Assembly (NCBI RefSeq): GCF_003428335.1
Contig: NZ_CP031704.1
Span: 2,542,001-2,606,000, forward strand
DNA length: 64,000 nucleotides
From: Solimonas sp. K1W22B-7
GTDB lineage: Bacteria > Pseudomonadota > Gammaproteobacteria > Nevskiales > Nevskiaceae
Direction of reading: 5' to 3'
Part shown: in pieces, positions 32,684 to 41,626 of the stretch
Position numbering within the stretch: position 1 is the first letter of the stretch
How the letters are laid out: every line of letters starts with the position of its first letter
Program-made: the position numbers and the translations under genes
The notes under the pieces: generated by a model
What the model was told of the DNA's origin: nothing
The model's database searches: none
The model's input: only the letters and a program-made list of their open reading frames with translations

Positions 32684-34472
32684 GCACAGCCCCTTCGCCA
32701 CCCAGCCGCGCCAGGTAGCCGCTGCGGGAGAGTTCCTCGAAGCTGCCGCCCTCGCGTACCGTGCCGCGCTCCACCACATAGAGCCGGTCGGCGTCACGCA
32801 CCGTGGCGAGGCGGTGCGCGATGACCAGGATCGTCAGCTGGCCGTGCAGCTGCGTGAGGGAGTCCTGGATGCGGCGCTCGCTGTCGCGGTCGAGCGCGCT
32901 GGTGGCCTCGTCCAAGATCAGCAGCTGTGGCCGGCGCAGCAGCGCGCGGGCGATGGCCAGCCGTTGGCGCTCGCCGCCGGACAGGCGCAGGCCGCGCTCG
33001 CCCAGCACGGTGTCCAGGCCCTGCGGCAACTCGCGCACGAAGTCCGCGGCAGCCTGTGCCAGCGCTTCCCACAACTCCGTCTCGGTGACGTCCGGCTGGG
33101 TCCACAGCAGGTTGTCGCGCACGCTGGCATTGAGCAGGAAACCGTCCTGCGGCACATAGGCGACGCACTGGCGCCAGGCGCGCCGGTCGCGCAACACGGC
33201 GCCGTCGATCAGGATGCGCCCGGCACTGGGCGCAAGCAGGCCGCTGACCAGGTCGGCCAGCGTGCTCTTGCCTGCGCCGGAGGGGCCGATCAGGGCGACC
33301 GTGCTGAGCCAGGGGATGTCCAGGCTCACCTCCCGCAGGATATCGGCGGACGCTTCGGGCGGGCGATAGCAGATCTGCTCCAGCCGCAGCGCCTCGCGAA
33401 ACGGCGGCGGCGCACCCAGGCTGTCCGGCTCGGCGGCGGCGGCGCAACGACGGCGCATGGCGTCGAACGCGGCGTAGGCAGGCAGGGTGTAAAGCAGGCG
33501 CTCGTAGTTCTGCTGCAAGGTCGACAGGAACGGAAACAGGCGCGAGAAGATGAAGACCAGCACCAGCACCTTCGCCGGCGCGATGCGCATCTGCGTCAGC
33601 GCGAGATAGGTGAGCGCGGCCAGCGCGAGCGCACCGCCGACGCGCAGCAGGCCGCGTGAGATCGCCTGCCGCTGGGTGAAGGCCAGCAGCTCCGCGCGCG
33701 CCTCGCGCAGGCGTCCGCGATAGCGCTGCTCCGCGGCCTCCTCGAGGTTGCCGCCCTTGATCAGCCTGAGGCCGGACAGGAACTCGCTGGTTTCGCCCTG
33801 CAGCTGTCGCGTGACCTGGGTCAGGTGGTAGCCGCCGGCATGCGAGGCGGCATGCTGGCGACGCAGCAGCAGGAGCAGCATCCCGCCGAGAGCCAGCGTG
33901 AGGCCGGTCAGGGGTGCCGACAGGCTGAAGGCGATCGCAAGGTAGGCCAAGGCCATCACCGCCGTGGTCGACAGCTGCAGCAGCGCAGTCAGGCTCTGGT
34001 TGATACGGCCCAGGTCGGTGTTGAGCGCGTGGCTCAGTTCGGCGCTGTGCGTGCGCGCCAGGAACGACCACTCGGCGCGGCCGATGCCGCGGTACAGGTC
34101 CATGCGCAGGCGATCCACCAGACCCTGCTGAAGTTGCGCCGTGGCCAGGTCGCGCCGCCAGGAGAACAGCGAATGCAGCAGGATCAGCAGCAGGTAGCCC
34201 AGCAGCACGCCGCCCAGCGTGGGCGCCAGTCCGAGCTGCGCGAGCATCCCGAGCGGCCCGCCTGCATCGGTCTGCGGCCCTGTGCTCAGGCCGACCAGGC
34301 CCAGCATCGGTGCCAGTACCAGCAGCCCGCTGCCCTCGAGAACCGCCACCAGCAGCATCAGCGCGGCCGCCGCCAGCACGCCTGCGCGGTCGTGCCGGAG
34401 CACCTCCCGCAGCAGCCTGCGCAGCAGCGCGCCGCGCGCTTCGGGTTCGGGGTTCGGCAAGTCTGGGTTCAT
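32676..34472 (-). CDS. ABC exporter of the RiPP locus (lasso D protein, half-transporter)
   Basis: 598 residues from ATG 34472; an in-frame ATG at 34499 would add nine. Five or six membrane helices span about 35-320, followed by a nucleotide-binding domain: Walker A I-G-P-S-G-A-G-K-S-T-L-A-D (about 388-400), signature L-S-G-G-E-R-Q-R-L-A-I (about 500-510) and Walker B L-L-I-L-D-E-A-T. No peptidase C39 domain precedes the helices, so it exports a mature peptide and gives self-resistance, as lasso D proteins do. It heads the exporter/glycosyltransferase/nucleotidyltransferase operon. Confidence 0.88.
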   Translation of the reverse strand: MNPDLPNPEPEARGALLRRLLREVLRHDRAGVLAAAALMLLVAVLEGSGLLVLAPMLGLVGLSTGPQTDAGGPLGMLAQLGLAPTLGGVLLGYLLLILLHSLFSWRRDLATAQLQQGLVDRLRMDLYRGIGRAEWSFLARTHSAELSHALNTDLGRINQSLTALLQLSTTAVMALAYLAIAFSLSAPLTGLTLALGGMLLLLLRRQHAASHAGGYHLTQVTRQLQGETSEFLSGLRLIKGGNLEEAAEQRYRGRLREARAELLAFTQRQAISRGLLRVGGALALAALTYLALTQMRIAPAKVLVLVFIFSRLFPFLSTLQQNYERLLYTLPAYAAFDAMRRRCAAAAEPDSLGAPPPFREALRLEQICYRPPEASADILREVSLDIPWLSTVALIGPSGAGKSTLADLVSGLLAPSAGRILIDGAVLRDRRAWRQCVAYVPQDGFLLNASVRDNLLWTQPDVTETELWEALAQAAADFVRELPQGLDTVLGERGLRLSGGERQRLAIARALLRRPQLLILDEATSALDRDSERRIQDSLTQLHGQLTILVIAHRLATVRDADRLYVVERGTVREGGSFEELSRSGYLARLGGEGAVHA

Positions 34473-34935
34473 GGTGAAGGGGCGCTGGGGACGGCGCATG
34501 CGCGGATCGGATCAGAATACTCGAAGGCCTGCGGCGCGACAGCACCGCGGAGGCGGGGCAGGGCCGCCGGCATGTACCGCGACGCTGCTGCTATCCTGAC
34601 GGCGATCCTTTTCCCGGGCCAATCCCGTGCACCAGCCCACCGCTCCCCAGGCTTCCACCGCCACGGTTCCCGGCTTCGTCGGGCGCTGGTGGCTGCGGCT
34701 GCGCATTGGCGGGAGAGACGTAGTCGAGCCCAAGACTTGACGAAGATGTCAGGTTGCTGGAACTCTCGAATTTTGTTTCATTGTCATGGCGCCGGCCCCG
34801 TTGTCGGCCTGCGCAGATGGCGTTGGCGAAAGTGCCCTTTGAAGACTGATGGCAGGAAGAAAACCTTCGGCCACCTCTGCCGATGGATAAACTGTCGCTC
34901 TCAGTCAATCGTGATTGCCATGGGGGAATTACCTG
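34473..34935. other. 463-bp intergenic region right of the RiPP locus
   Basis: No convincing gene. A short open frame from GTG 34627 to TGA 34740 (37 codons, starting V-H-Q-P-T-A-P-Q) lacks a ribosome-binding site and looks like chance. On the minus strand TATTCT near 34515-34520 could be a -10 element for the exporter operon. Base composition becomes more AT-rich from about 34740 on, which marks the end of the GC-rich RiPP block. Confidence 0.35.
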
Positions 34936-35451
34936 ATGTCCAGTCGTGCCCGGTACCTTTCGAAAGTCGCATGCATGGTTTTTCTGGCGGTAACGGCGTT
35001 CCTGCCCATGACGAGCATGGCAGCGGAGGACTTCAACGGCCCCCGAAGGGCTTGGTGGTGCAGGACCGAGGGCGGTGCCATCATCGCCCAGCTCGAGGCT
35101 TGTGAGCCGGGCAAGGAGATCGCCACCGGGAGAATCAGCAAGGACCAGAACGACATGTTCTGGATCGAGGAAGATCCGGTAGGTTCGCAGACGAAACCGA
35201 CGACGAGGCTGGCCACACCGCTCGAGAAGATCACCCTCGCGGGCTACCAGAACGCCGCCGTCACCAGCGGCGAGAAGCAAAGCGGCGAGGCGGTGGTGGG
35301 AGACGCGTTCAAGCGGCTCCTCAAGCTCCTGGGATTCGGCTTTGTGGGCGGCATCCTGCTGAAGCTGATGGGACGCTCCTTCTTCATGGGCTTCGTGTCC
35401 GGCGTGGCGCTGGAGTTCCTGCTGGTGCTGACGAAGATCATGAAGTACTAG
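34936..35451 (+). CDS. Hypothetical secreted or membrane protein
   Basis: 171 residues from ATG 34936, preceded by GGGGGAA ten bases upstream. An N-terminal signal peptide (MSSRARYLSKVACMVFLAV to about residue 30, A-M-A cleavage zone) is followed by a soluble stretch holding two Cys (W-W-C-R-T and L-E-A-C-E-P). A C-terminal hydrophobic hairpin (about 130-168, G-F-G-F-V-G-G-I-L-L and F-V-S-G-V-A-L-E-F-L-L-V-L) completes the protein. I do not recognise the family. The strong ribosome-binding site and ordered topology support a real gene. Confidence 0.6.
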   Translation: MSSRARYLSKVACMVFLAVTAFLPMTSMAAEDFNGPRRAWWCRTEGGAIIAQLEACEPGKEIATGRISKDQNDMFWIEEDPVGSQTKPTTRLATPLEKITLAGYQNAAVTSGEKQSGEAVVGDAFKRLLKLLGFGFVGGILLKLMGRSFFMGFVSGVALEFLLVLTKIMKY

Positions 35452-35484
35452 AGCAGTTTCGATTCAGTCAAAAACATTCGAGAC

Positions 35485-35570
35485 CCGTCATGCCGGCGGA
35501 AGCCGGTATCCAGTCCCTCAACTGCTGCAGCGCTTGCAGGACTGGATACCGGCTTTCGCCGGTATGACGG
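35485..35570. repeat. Long inverted repeat (dispersed palindromic element)
   Basis: The arm CCGTCATGCCGGCGGAAGCC at 35485 continues to 35516. It pairs with an arm from 35539 to 35570 ending GGCTTTCGCCGGTATGACGG. The 32-bp arms differ at only a few places and are separated by 22 bp. The sequence looks like the common 'CGTCATTCCGGCGAAAGCCGG' type of dispersed repeat. It lies just after the hypothetical membrane-protein gene. Confidence 0.8.
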
Positions 35571-35670
35571 TAGTGATGAAGCGACCGCGATGTAAGCATC
35601 AGGATCAAAAATGCTCCAGCGGGTGCATGATGGGTATCGCGGCGTGCGACGCAACAGGAAATGGTGAGCG

Positions 35671-35943
35671 ATGGATGTCTACGCCCTGATATTTCGCAGC
35701 AGCGCATCGGCCCTGCTGGAAAAGATCGATGAGGACAGCAGCTGCATTCCAGCGTTCACCACGGCGGAGGCTGCGTTCCACTATCTCAGCAGTCGGATCG
35801 ACGAATCCGCGTCGGAGCTGCTTGAAGTGCGTCCGCTCGACCTCGAAACGGTGCTCGCATCAAAGAAGAGCCGGCCAGGGCATGCGGTGTACCTCGACAT
35901 CCGGTGGGGGCCTGCCGAGGGCTTTGCAGGAGCTGCTCATTGA
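35671..35943 (+). CDS. Hypothetical small protein
   Basis: 90 residues starting MDVYALIFRSSASALLEKID, with a GTGAGCG region ahead of the ATG. It is acidic, has no signal peptide and no membrane segment, and shows no motif I recognise. The codon pattern is less GC-extreme than the neighbours. It could be a real accessory gene or a chance frame, so confidence is low. Confidence 0.35.
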   Translation: MDVYALIFRSSASALLEKIDEDSSCIPAFTTAEAAFHYLSSRIDESASELLEVRPLDLETVLASKKSRPGHAVYLDIRWGPAEGFAGAAH

Positions 35944-36103
35944 AACTCGGGCAGGTTGGGCCGGCATCCAACCTACATCAACTCGAGTAGATCGAACTGA
36001 GCGCAGCGATGCCCAACAAATCGACCATCGCATGTTGGACATCGCTGCGCTCGCTTGGAGCCGTACTTTTGGCAACCCAAGCTTCATGGGCCGCAGTCGA
36101 TCA

Positions 36104-36655
36104 ATGAACAGGATTGCCCTATGGCTGCTCGCTACGATGGTATTCCTGCTGACGGCCTTGTTTGTCGCTGGCAAGGGCTGGATTTTCGAAAGGCATCGGC
36201 CAGAGATCCTGAACCTTGTCGAGACGGCAGAGCCTGCGGATCGTCATCTTCCCGAACCGACGCGAGAATTATTGCTCTTCAGTAGCCGGAGCACGGCTTC
36301 TTACGCGGCTCGACTTGCTGTCATGCAGTTCCACCCGGAGGCAGCGAGGCTAGGGACGACGAACTGGCAGCTGACCTGGGCGACTTGGAGCCTGCTGATC
36401 TACCTTCATCTCTCCGAGGATGAGCGCCTGGCACTGATCGCCCGGCTCGCTCCTACCGGCAAGGGGCGGCTTGGCCTGAGTGCAACGTCCCGGGAATTGT
36501 TCGGCCGGCCCTTGGATAGCCTGTCGGAAGAAGAAGCCGCGATGCTGGTGGTGCTGGTGAAAGCGCCTTCGTTTTCTGATCGGCCGGAAGCCCTGGCAAG
36601 GATGCGCGACCGACTCATTGCCAAGTGGCGGGAGCAAAAAGCGACCAAGCGGTAG
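36104..36655 (+). CDS. Membrane-anchored protein resembling the C-terminal part of a GT51 transglycosylase domain
   Basis: 183 residues from ATG 36104 with an N-terminal anchor (MNRIALWLLATMVFLLTALF). The L-G-L-S-A-T-S-R-E-L-F-G-R-P segment and L-S-E-E-E-A-A-M-L-V-V-L-V-K-A-P-S (about 128-160) copy the end of GT51 peptidoglycan glycosyltransferases. The catalytic E-D-x-x-F-x-x-H-x-G motif is absent. It is therefore probably inactive as a polymerase. No ribosome-binding site is clear. It may be a degenerate or regulatory derivative. Confidence 0.55.
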   Translation: MNRIALWLLATMVFLLTALFVAGKGWIFERHRPEILNLVETAEPADRHLPEPTRELLLFSSRSTASYAARLAVMQFHPEAARLGTTNWQLTWATWSLLIYLHLSEDERLALIARLAPTGKGRLGLSATSRELFGRPLDSLSEEEAAMLVVLVKAPSFSDRPEALARMRDRLIAKWREQKATKR

Positions 36656-36773
36656 TCATCGCGGTGGACCGCAGAAAAACGGAGTTCCGTTAGGAGCTAC
36701 GCCGCCATCGGCGTAAGATGTTCGGCAGAGAGCTTGCGTCCGCAGGTCGGCAATGGCGCAACGGGTTACGGCC

Positions 36774-37490
36774 TCAGACCGTCAGCCGCTCCATCCCGTC
36801 CTGCGTCACCACCAGGTACTCCATCCGCTCCGGTCGCCAGTCGGCCAGCACGATGCGCTCGTTGCCGCCGGCCAGTTCGTGCAGCTCGGGGCGATGGGTG
36901 TGGCCATGGATCAGGCGGTGGGCGCCGGAGAGCTGGAAGAAGGCGGTCACGGCCGTCGTGTTGACGTCCATGATGTCTTCGGCCTTGTAGCGCTTCTGGT
37001 GGTTGCTGCGCCCGCGGACGCGCTGGGCTACGCGCTCGCGCCAGGCGCGGGGCAGGGCGCGGAAGATGCCCTGCGCGGTGGGGTTGTGCGCGAAGCGGCG
37101 CCAGCGCTGGTAGCCGACGTCGTCGGTGCAGAGCAGGTCGCCATGCGACAGCACGGTGGCGGTGCCGTAGAGATCGATCACTTCAGGATCGGGCAGCAGT
37201 TCGACGCCGCTGATCTGGCAGAAGTCCTCGCCGACCAGGAAGTCGCGGTTGCCGCGCTGGAAGAAGATGCGGACGCCATGCTGCGACAGCGCGGCCAACT
37301 GGGCGACTTCCGCCGCATAGTCCTGCATGCCGATGTCGTCGCCGATCCAGTATTCGAACAGGTCCCCGAGGATGTAGACCGCCTCGGCGTCGCGGGCGGG
37401 GCCTTCGAGGAAGCGCCGGAAGCCCTCGCGGAATGGCGAGGGCCCCGGCGGCAGGTGCAGGTCCGACAGGAGCAGCGTGCGCGGTGTCAC
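36774..37490 (-). CDS. lpxH: UDP-2,3-diacylglucosamine diphosphatase LpxH
   Basis: 238 residues, the usual length. Metallophosphoesterase motifs are L-L-L-S-D-L-H-L (Asp/His, about 6-13), G-D-L-F-E-Y-W-I-G-D-D (about 42-52), R-G-N-R-D-F (about 78-83) and H-G-D-L, plus the late G-H-T-H-R-P (about 194-199). LpxH cleaves UDP-2,3-diacylglucosamine to lipid X in lipid A synthesis, at the inner face of the inner membrane. It lies just downstream of the cyclophilin gene on the same strand. Confidence 0.93.
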   Translation of the reverse strand: MTPRTLLLSDLHLPPGPSPFREGFRRFLEGPARDAEAVYILGDLFEYWIGDDIGMQDYAAEVAQLAALSQHGVRIFFQRGNRDFLVGEDFCQISGVELLPDPEVIDLYGTATVLSHGDLLCTDDVGYQRWRRFAHNPTAQGIFRALPRAWRERVAQRVRGRSNHQKRYKAEDIMDVNTTAVTAFFQLSGAHRLIHGHTHRPELHELAGGNERIVLADWRPERMEYLVVTQDGMERLTV

Positions 37491-37511
37491 GCGGGCCGGA
37501 CCTGCGTCGGC

Positions 37512-38075
37512 TTACTTCGCTTCGACGACGGTGACCTTGCGGATCACGATCGGGGTGACCGGCACGTCGCGGCCGAAGGGCGGCAGGTTGCCGGTGCGGG
37601 TGTTGGCGATCTTGTCGACCACGTCCATGCCCTCGGTGACCTTGCCGAACACGGCGTAGCCCCAGCCGTCCTGGCCCGGGTAGTTGAGGAAGTCGTTGTT
37701 GCCGTCGTTGATGAAGAACTGCGACGAGGCCGAGTGCGGCACCGAGGTGCGCGCCATGGCGATGGTACCGCGGTCGTTCTTCAGGCCGTTCTTGGCTTCG
37801 TTCTCGATGTTGGCGCGGGTCTTGCGCTGGTCGCTCTTCTCGTCGTAGCCGCCGCCCTGGATCATGAAGCCCTTGATCACGCGGTGGAACACCAGGCCGT
37901 CATAGTGACCGTCCTTGGCGTACTGGACGAAGTTGGCGACCGACTTCGGCGCCTTGGCGGCATCAAGCTCGAGCTTGATGTTGCCTTCGGTGGTTTCCAT
38001 CAGCACCTGCACGGGTGCGGCATTGGCAATCGACATGGTAAGTCCCAGGGCTAGTAAGAGCAGCAATTGTTTCAT
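37512..38075 (-). CDS. Periplasmic cyclophilin-type peptidyl-prolyl isomerase
   Basis: 187 residues from ATG 38075, with a signal peptide (MKQLLLLLALGLTMSIANA) and then a complete cyclophilin domain. Typical residues are F-H-R-V-I-K-G-F-M-I-Q-G-G (catalytic Arg about 65), S-A-S-S-Q-F-F-I-N and W-G-Y-A-V-F-G-K-V. It isomerises proline bonds during folding in the periplasm, as PpiA does. It is followed by lpxH on the same strand with a 21-bp gap. Confidence 0.9.
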   Translation of the reverse strand: MKQLLLLLALGLTMSIANAAPVQVLMETTEGNIKLELDAAKAPKSVANFVQYAKDGHYDGLVFHRVIKGFMIQGGGYDEKSDQRKTRANIENEAKNGLKNDRGTIAMARTSVPHSASSQFFINDGNNDFLNYPGQDGWGYAVFGKVTEGMDVVDKIANTRTGNLPPFGRDVPVTPIVIRKVTVVEAK

Positions 38076-38098
38076 GTTTTTCCTCTCGGTTCTCGGGT

Positions 38099-39091
38099 TC
38101 AGGCCGCCGGCCGCAGGCTGGCCGCCTCGACTTCCGCCAGGGCGGCGCGGATCACGTCCGCGCCGGCACCGGGCCGGGTGGCATTCTGCGAGATCACGCG
38201 GCGGAATGCTCGTCCGCCGGGCTGGCCGCGGAACAGGCCGAGGATATGGCGGCTGATGTGGTTGAGGTGGGCACCGGTGGCCAGCTCGCGCTCGACGTAG
38301 TCCAGCAGGGCTTCGGCCACCTCGGTGCGTCCCAGGTTCACCGGCTCGGCGCCGTAGAGGCGGGAGTCCACCTCGGTCATGAAGTAGGGGTTTTCGTAGA
38401 CCTCGCGGCCCAGCATGACGCCGTCCAGCTCCTGGATCTGCTCGACGCAGGCATCCATGGTCTTGAGGCCGCCGTTGAGCACGATGGTGAGCTGCGGGAA
38501 CTCGCGCTTGAGGCGGTGGACCAGCTCGTACTGCAGCGGCGGAATCTCGCGGTTTTCCTTCGGTGAAAGGCCCTTCAGCCAGGCCTTGCGGGCATGGACG
38601 ATGAAGATCTCGCAGCCGGCGGCGGCCACGGTCTCGATGAAGTCTTTCAGGAAGACGTAGTCCTCGGACTCGTCCACGCCGATACGGGTCTTGACCGTGA
38701 CCGGCAGGTGGGTGGCGCGGCGCATGGCGGCCACGGCGGCGGCTACGCGCTCCGGCTCCTTCATCAGGCAGGCGCCGAAGCGGCCTTCCTGCACGCGGTC
38801 GGAGGGGCAGCCGCAGTTGAGGTTGATCTCGTCGTAACCGTAGGACGTGCCGATCTCGGCGCAGCGCGCCAGGTCCTCGGGCTCGGAGCCGCCCAGTTGC
38901 AGGGCCACCGGGTGCTCGGCAGGGGCAAAGCGCAGGAAACGCTCGCGGTCGCCGTGGATGATGGCGCCGGTGGTGACCATCTCGGTGTAGAGCCAGGCAC
39001 GGCGCGACATCAGGCGCAGGAAGAACCGGCAATGCCGGTCAGTCCAGTCCATCATCGGGGCGACACAGAATTTACGTTCAGTTTTAGACAC
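38099..39091 (-). CDS. dusA: tRNA-dihydrouridine(20/20a) synthase DusA
   Basis: 330 residues. The FMN barrel starts V-A-P-M-M-D-W-T-D-R-H-C-R-F; I-N-L-N-C-G-C-P-S-D-R-V (about 90-101) carries the catalytic Cys. The K-T-R-I-G-V-D motif and the G-R-E-V-Y-E-N-P-Y-F signature point to the DusA subgroup rather than DusB/C. It reduces uridines in the tRNA D-loop. It begins divergent from the acyl-CoA dehydrogenase genes and leads a minus-strand group with the cyclophilin gene and lpxH. Confidence 0.93.
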   Translation of the reverse strand: MSKTERKFCVAPMMDWTDRHCRFFLRLMSRRAWLYTEMVTTGAIIHGDRERFLRFAPAEHPVALQLGGSEPEDLARCAEIGTSYGYDEINLNCGCPSDRVQEGRFGACLMKEPERVAAAVAAMRRATHLPVTVKTRIGVDESEDYVFLKDFIETVAAAGCEIFIVHARKAWLKGLSPKENREIPPLQYELVHRLKREFPQLTIVLNGGLKTMDACVEQIQELDGVMLGREVYENPYFMTEVDSRLYGAEPVNLGRTEVAEALLDYVERELATGAHLNHISRHILGLFRGQPGGRAFRRVISQNATRPGAGADVIRAALAEVEAASLRPAA

Positions 39092-39249
39092 TTAAAGACA
39101 AAAGCTCAGGCTGGCCGATGTGGCAGGATGCTGGAACGGGACCGCCGGGTCGCATTTTAAGCCGCCGGAGCTTGCGCTGCCCGCGAACGAGGGCAATCGC
39201 CGGCGCCAAGGCTAAGATCGCTGGAACTATAAGAGGAGACACAGGAACC

Positions 39250-40377
39250 ATGGACTTCGACTACAGCGTCGAACAGGACATGCTGCGCGATACGCTCGCC
39301 AGCTACCTGGCCGATCACTATGACTTCGAGACGCGCGGCGCCGTGGTGGCCACGCCGGCCGGCTGGCGCCCGAAGGTCTGGGCGGACCTGGCCGAACGCC
39401 TGAACCTGCTGGGGGCGGCCTTCCCCGAGGAATACGGCGGCCTCGGCGGCGGTGCCCTCGAGAACGCGGTGGTGATGGAGGAACTGGGCAAGGCGCTGGT
39501 GGTGGAGCCTTACCTGGGCACTGTGGTGATCGGCGGCGGGCTGCTGAAGCAGGTCGGCGGTGCACTGGCGGCCGAGTGGCTGCCGCGCATCATCGCCGGG
39601 CAGGCCGTGCTGGCCTTCGCGTACAGCGAACCGCAGGCGCGCTACAGCCTTGCGGAGGTGGCGACCACGGCCACGAAGCGCGACGGCGGCTACGTGCTCA
39701 ACGGCCGCAAGACCGGTGTCACCGGCGGGCCCTGGGCCAGCCAGTTGCTGGTCACGGCGCGCAGCGGCGAGGGCATCAGCCTGCTGCTGGTGGACGCGGA
39801 CGCCCAGGGGCTCACGCGCAGCGACTACCCGACCATCGACGGCGGCCGTGCCTCCGATATCACTTTCCACGATGTCTTCGTGCCGGCGGAACGCCTGCTC
39901 GGTGCCGAGGGCGCGGCGCTGCCGCTGGTGGAGCGTGCCGCCGACGAAGCGATCTGCGCGCTCTGTGCCGAGGCCGTGGGCGGCATGCGCCGCATGCTGG
40001 CCGACACCGTGGCCTATGCCAGCCAGCGCAAGCAGTTCGGCGTGGCGCTGGCGACGTTCCAGGTGCTGCAGCACCGCATGGCCGACATGTTCACCGCGCT
40101 GGAGCAGTCCGCGGCGCTGACCCTGGTGGCGACGATGAAGCTGGACCGCCCCGCGGCCGAGCGCGCGCTGGTCGCCAGTGCCGCCAAGGCGCAGGTCGGC
40201 AAGGCGGCGAAGCTCGTGGGGCAGGCGGCGGTGCAGATCCACGGCGGCATGGGCATCACCGAGGAGCTGGCGCTGGGGCATTACTTCCGCCGTGCCACCG
40301 CCATCGGCAGCCAGTTCGGCAGCACCGATTTCCACCTGCGGCGCTACGCCGACCTGTCGCTGGCCGACGCCGCCTGA
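39250..40377 (+). CDS. Acyl-CoA dehydrogenase (subunit 1 of a paired system)
   Basis: 375 residues from ATG 39250, with AGAGGAGA upstream. The fold shows A-F-A-Y-S-E-P (about 121-127) as the FAD/substrate strand, R-K-Q-F-G-V-A-L-A-T-F-Q-V-L-Q-H-R-M-A-D (about 261-280) and V-Q-I-H-G-G-M-G-I-T-E-E (about 328-339). It lies 10 bp before a second dehydrogenase. Paired genes of this kind often encode alpha2-beta2 enzymes acting on steroid side chains or cyclic acids. The pairing is visible here; the substrate is unknown. Confidence 0.87.
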   Translation: MDFDYSVEQDMLRDTLASYLADHYDFETRGAVVATPAGWRPKVWADLAERLNLLGAAFPEEYGGLGGGALENAVVMEELGKALVVEPYLGTVVIGGGLLKQVGGALAAEWLPRIIAGQAVLAFAYSEPQARYSLAEVATTATKRDGGYVLNGRKTGVTGGPWASQLLVTARSGEGISLLLVDADAQGLTRSDYPTIDGGRASDITFHDVFVPAERLLGAEGAALPLVERAADEAICALCAEAVGGMRRMLADTVAYASQRKQFGVALATFQVLQHRMADMFTALEQSAALTLVATMKLDRPAAERALVASAAKAQVGKAAKLVGQAAVQIHGGMGITEELALGHYFRRATAIGSQFGSTDFHLRRYADLSLADAA

Positions 40378-40387
40378 GAAAGCAACC

Positions 40388-41626
40388 ATGAATCTCGATT
40401 TCACCGCAGAAGAACTGGCCTTCCGTGACGAGGTCCGCGCCTGGATCAAGCAGGCCTACGACTCCGAGCTGAAGCAACTGATGTCGCAGAGCAAGAACGG
40501 CTATCTCGACAAGGCCGGGCAGGTGCGCTGGCAGAAGAAGCTGGCGGAAAAGGGTTGGGCCGCACCGGGCTGGCCGGTGCAGTACGGCGGGCCCGACTGG
40601 ACGCCGACGCAGCGTTATCTCTTCCAGAGCGAGACCGCGGCGGCGGGTTGCCCGATCGTCTCGCCCATGGGCATCGCGATGGTGGCCTACGTCATCATGG
40701 AATACGGCAGCGAGGCGCAGAAGCGGCGCTTCCTGCCGAAGATCCTCAGCACCGACGAATGCTGGTGCCAGGGCTACTCCGAGCCGGGCTCGGGCTCGGA
40801 CCTGGCCTCGCTGCAGATGAGCGCGGTGCGCGACGGCGACCACTACGTGCTCAACGGCTCCAAGATATGGACCACGCATGCGCAGTGGGCCGACTGGATC
40901 TTCTGCCTGGTGCGCACCAGCCGCGACGCCAAGGCACAGAGCGGCATCTCCTTCCTGCTGGCCGACATGCGCACGCCGGGCATCAGCATCCGCCCGCTGC
41001 CTTCGCTGGATGGGCCGATCGACGGCGAGCAGGAAGTGAACCAGCTGTTCTTCGAGAACGTGCGCGTGCCGGTGGAGAACCGCATCGGCGAAGAAGGCCT
41101 GGGCTGGACCTATGCCAAGTACCTGCTGCAGTTCGAGCGCGGCGTGGCCTACGGCTCGCTGCTGCGCTACCTGCTGGCCAAGATCCGCAAGATCGCGAAG
41201 CAGCAGCCGGCCGGGGGCGGAGGCATGCTGATCGACGACCCGGATTTCCGTCGCCGCTATGCCGAGCTGGCGGTGCGCGTGGAGGCGGTGGACGCCGCCG
41301 AGATGCGCTTCTTCTCCGGCGTGGAATCCGGCACCGCCGTCGGCGCCATGTCCAGCCTGTTCAAGCTGGTGGGCACCGAGCTGCAGCAGGACCTGAGCGA
41401 GCTGGCGGTGGAGGCCCTGGGCCCCGACGCGCTGCCCTTCGTGCAGGACAGCTTCGCCGAGATCCGCGGCAGGCCGGCGTCGCCGCGGCCGATTCCCGAT
41501 CACGTGGCGGCGGTGACGCCGCTGTACTTCAACTATCGCAAGACCTCGATCTATGCCGGCACCAACGAGATCCAGCGCAACCTGCTGGCGCGGCATGTGC
41601 TGAGCTCGGCGGGAGTGCGCGGATGA
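40388..41626 (+). CDS. Acyl-CoA dehydrogenase (subunit 2 of a paired system)
   Basis: 412 residues from ATG 40388. FAD-binding parts are C-Q-G-Y-S-E-P-G-S-G-S-D-L-A-S (about 127-141) and W-T-T-H-A-Q-W-A. The C-terminal I-Y-A-G-T-N-E-I-Q-R-N motif (about 387-397) has Ala where medium-chain enzymes have their catalytic Glu. The base may instead come from the F-E-R-G-V-A-Y-G helix, as in isovaleryl-type enzymes (inference). The ATG of the next gene overlaps its stop by 4 bp. Confidence 0.9.
   Translation: MNLDFTAEELAFRDEVRAWIKQAYDSELKQLMSQSKNGYLDKAGQVRWQKKLAEKGWAAPGWPVQYGGPDWTPTQRYLFQSETAAAGCPIVSPMGIAMVAYVIMEYGSEAQKRRFLPKILSTDECWCQGYSEPGSGSDLASLQMSAVRDGDHYVLNGSKIWTTHAQWADWIFCLVRTSRDAKAQSGISFLLADMRTPGISIRPLPSLDGPIDGEQEVNQLFFENVRVPVENRIGEEGLGWTYAKYLLQFERGVAYGSLLRYLLAKIRKIAKQQPAGGGGMLIDDPDFRRRYAELAVRVEAVDAAEMRFFSGVESGTAVGAMSSLFKLVGTELQQDLSELAVEALGPDALPFVQDSFAEIRGRPASPRPIPDHVAAVTPLYFNYRKTSIYAGTNEIQRNLLARHVLSSAGVRG

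Noticed and set aside
34627-34740. 37-codon open frame starting with GTG
   Set aside because: No ribosome-binding site, no recognisable product and no support from context.
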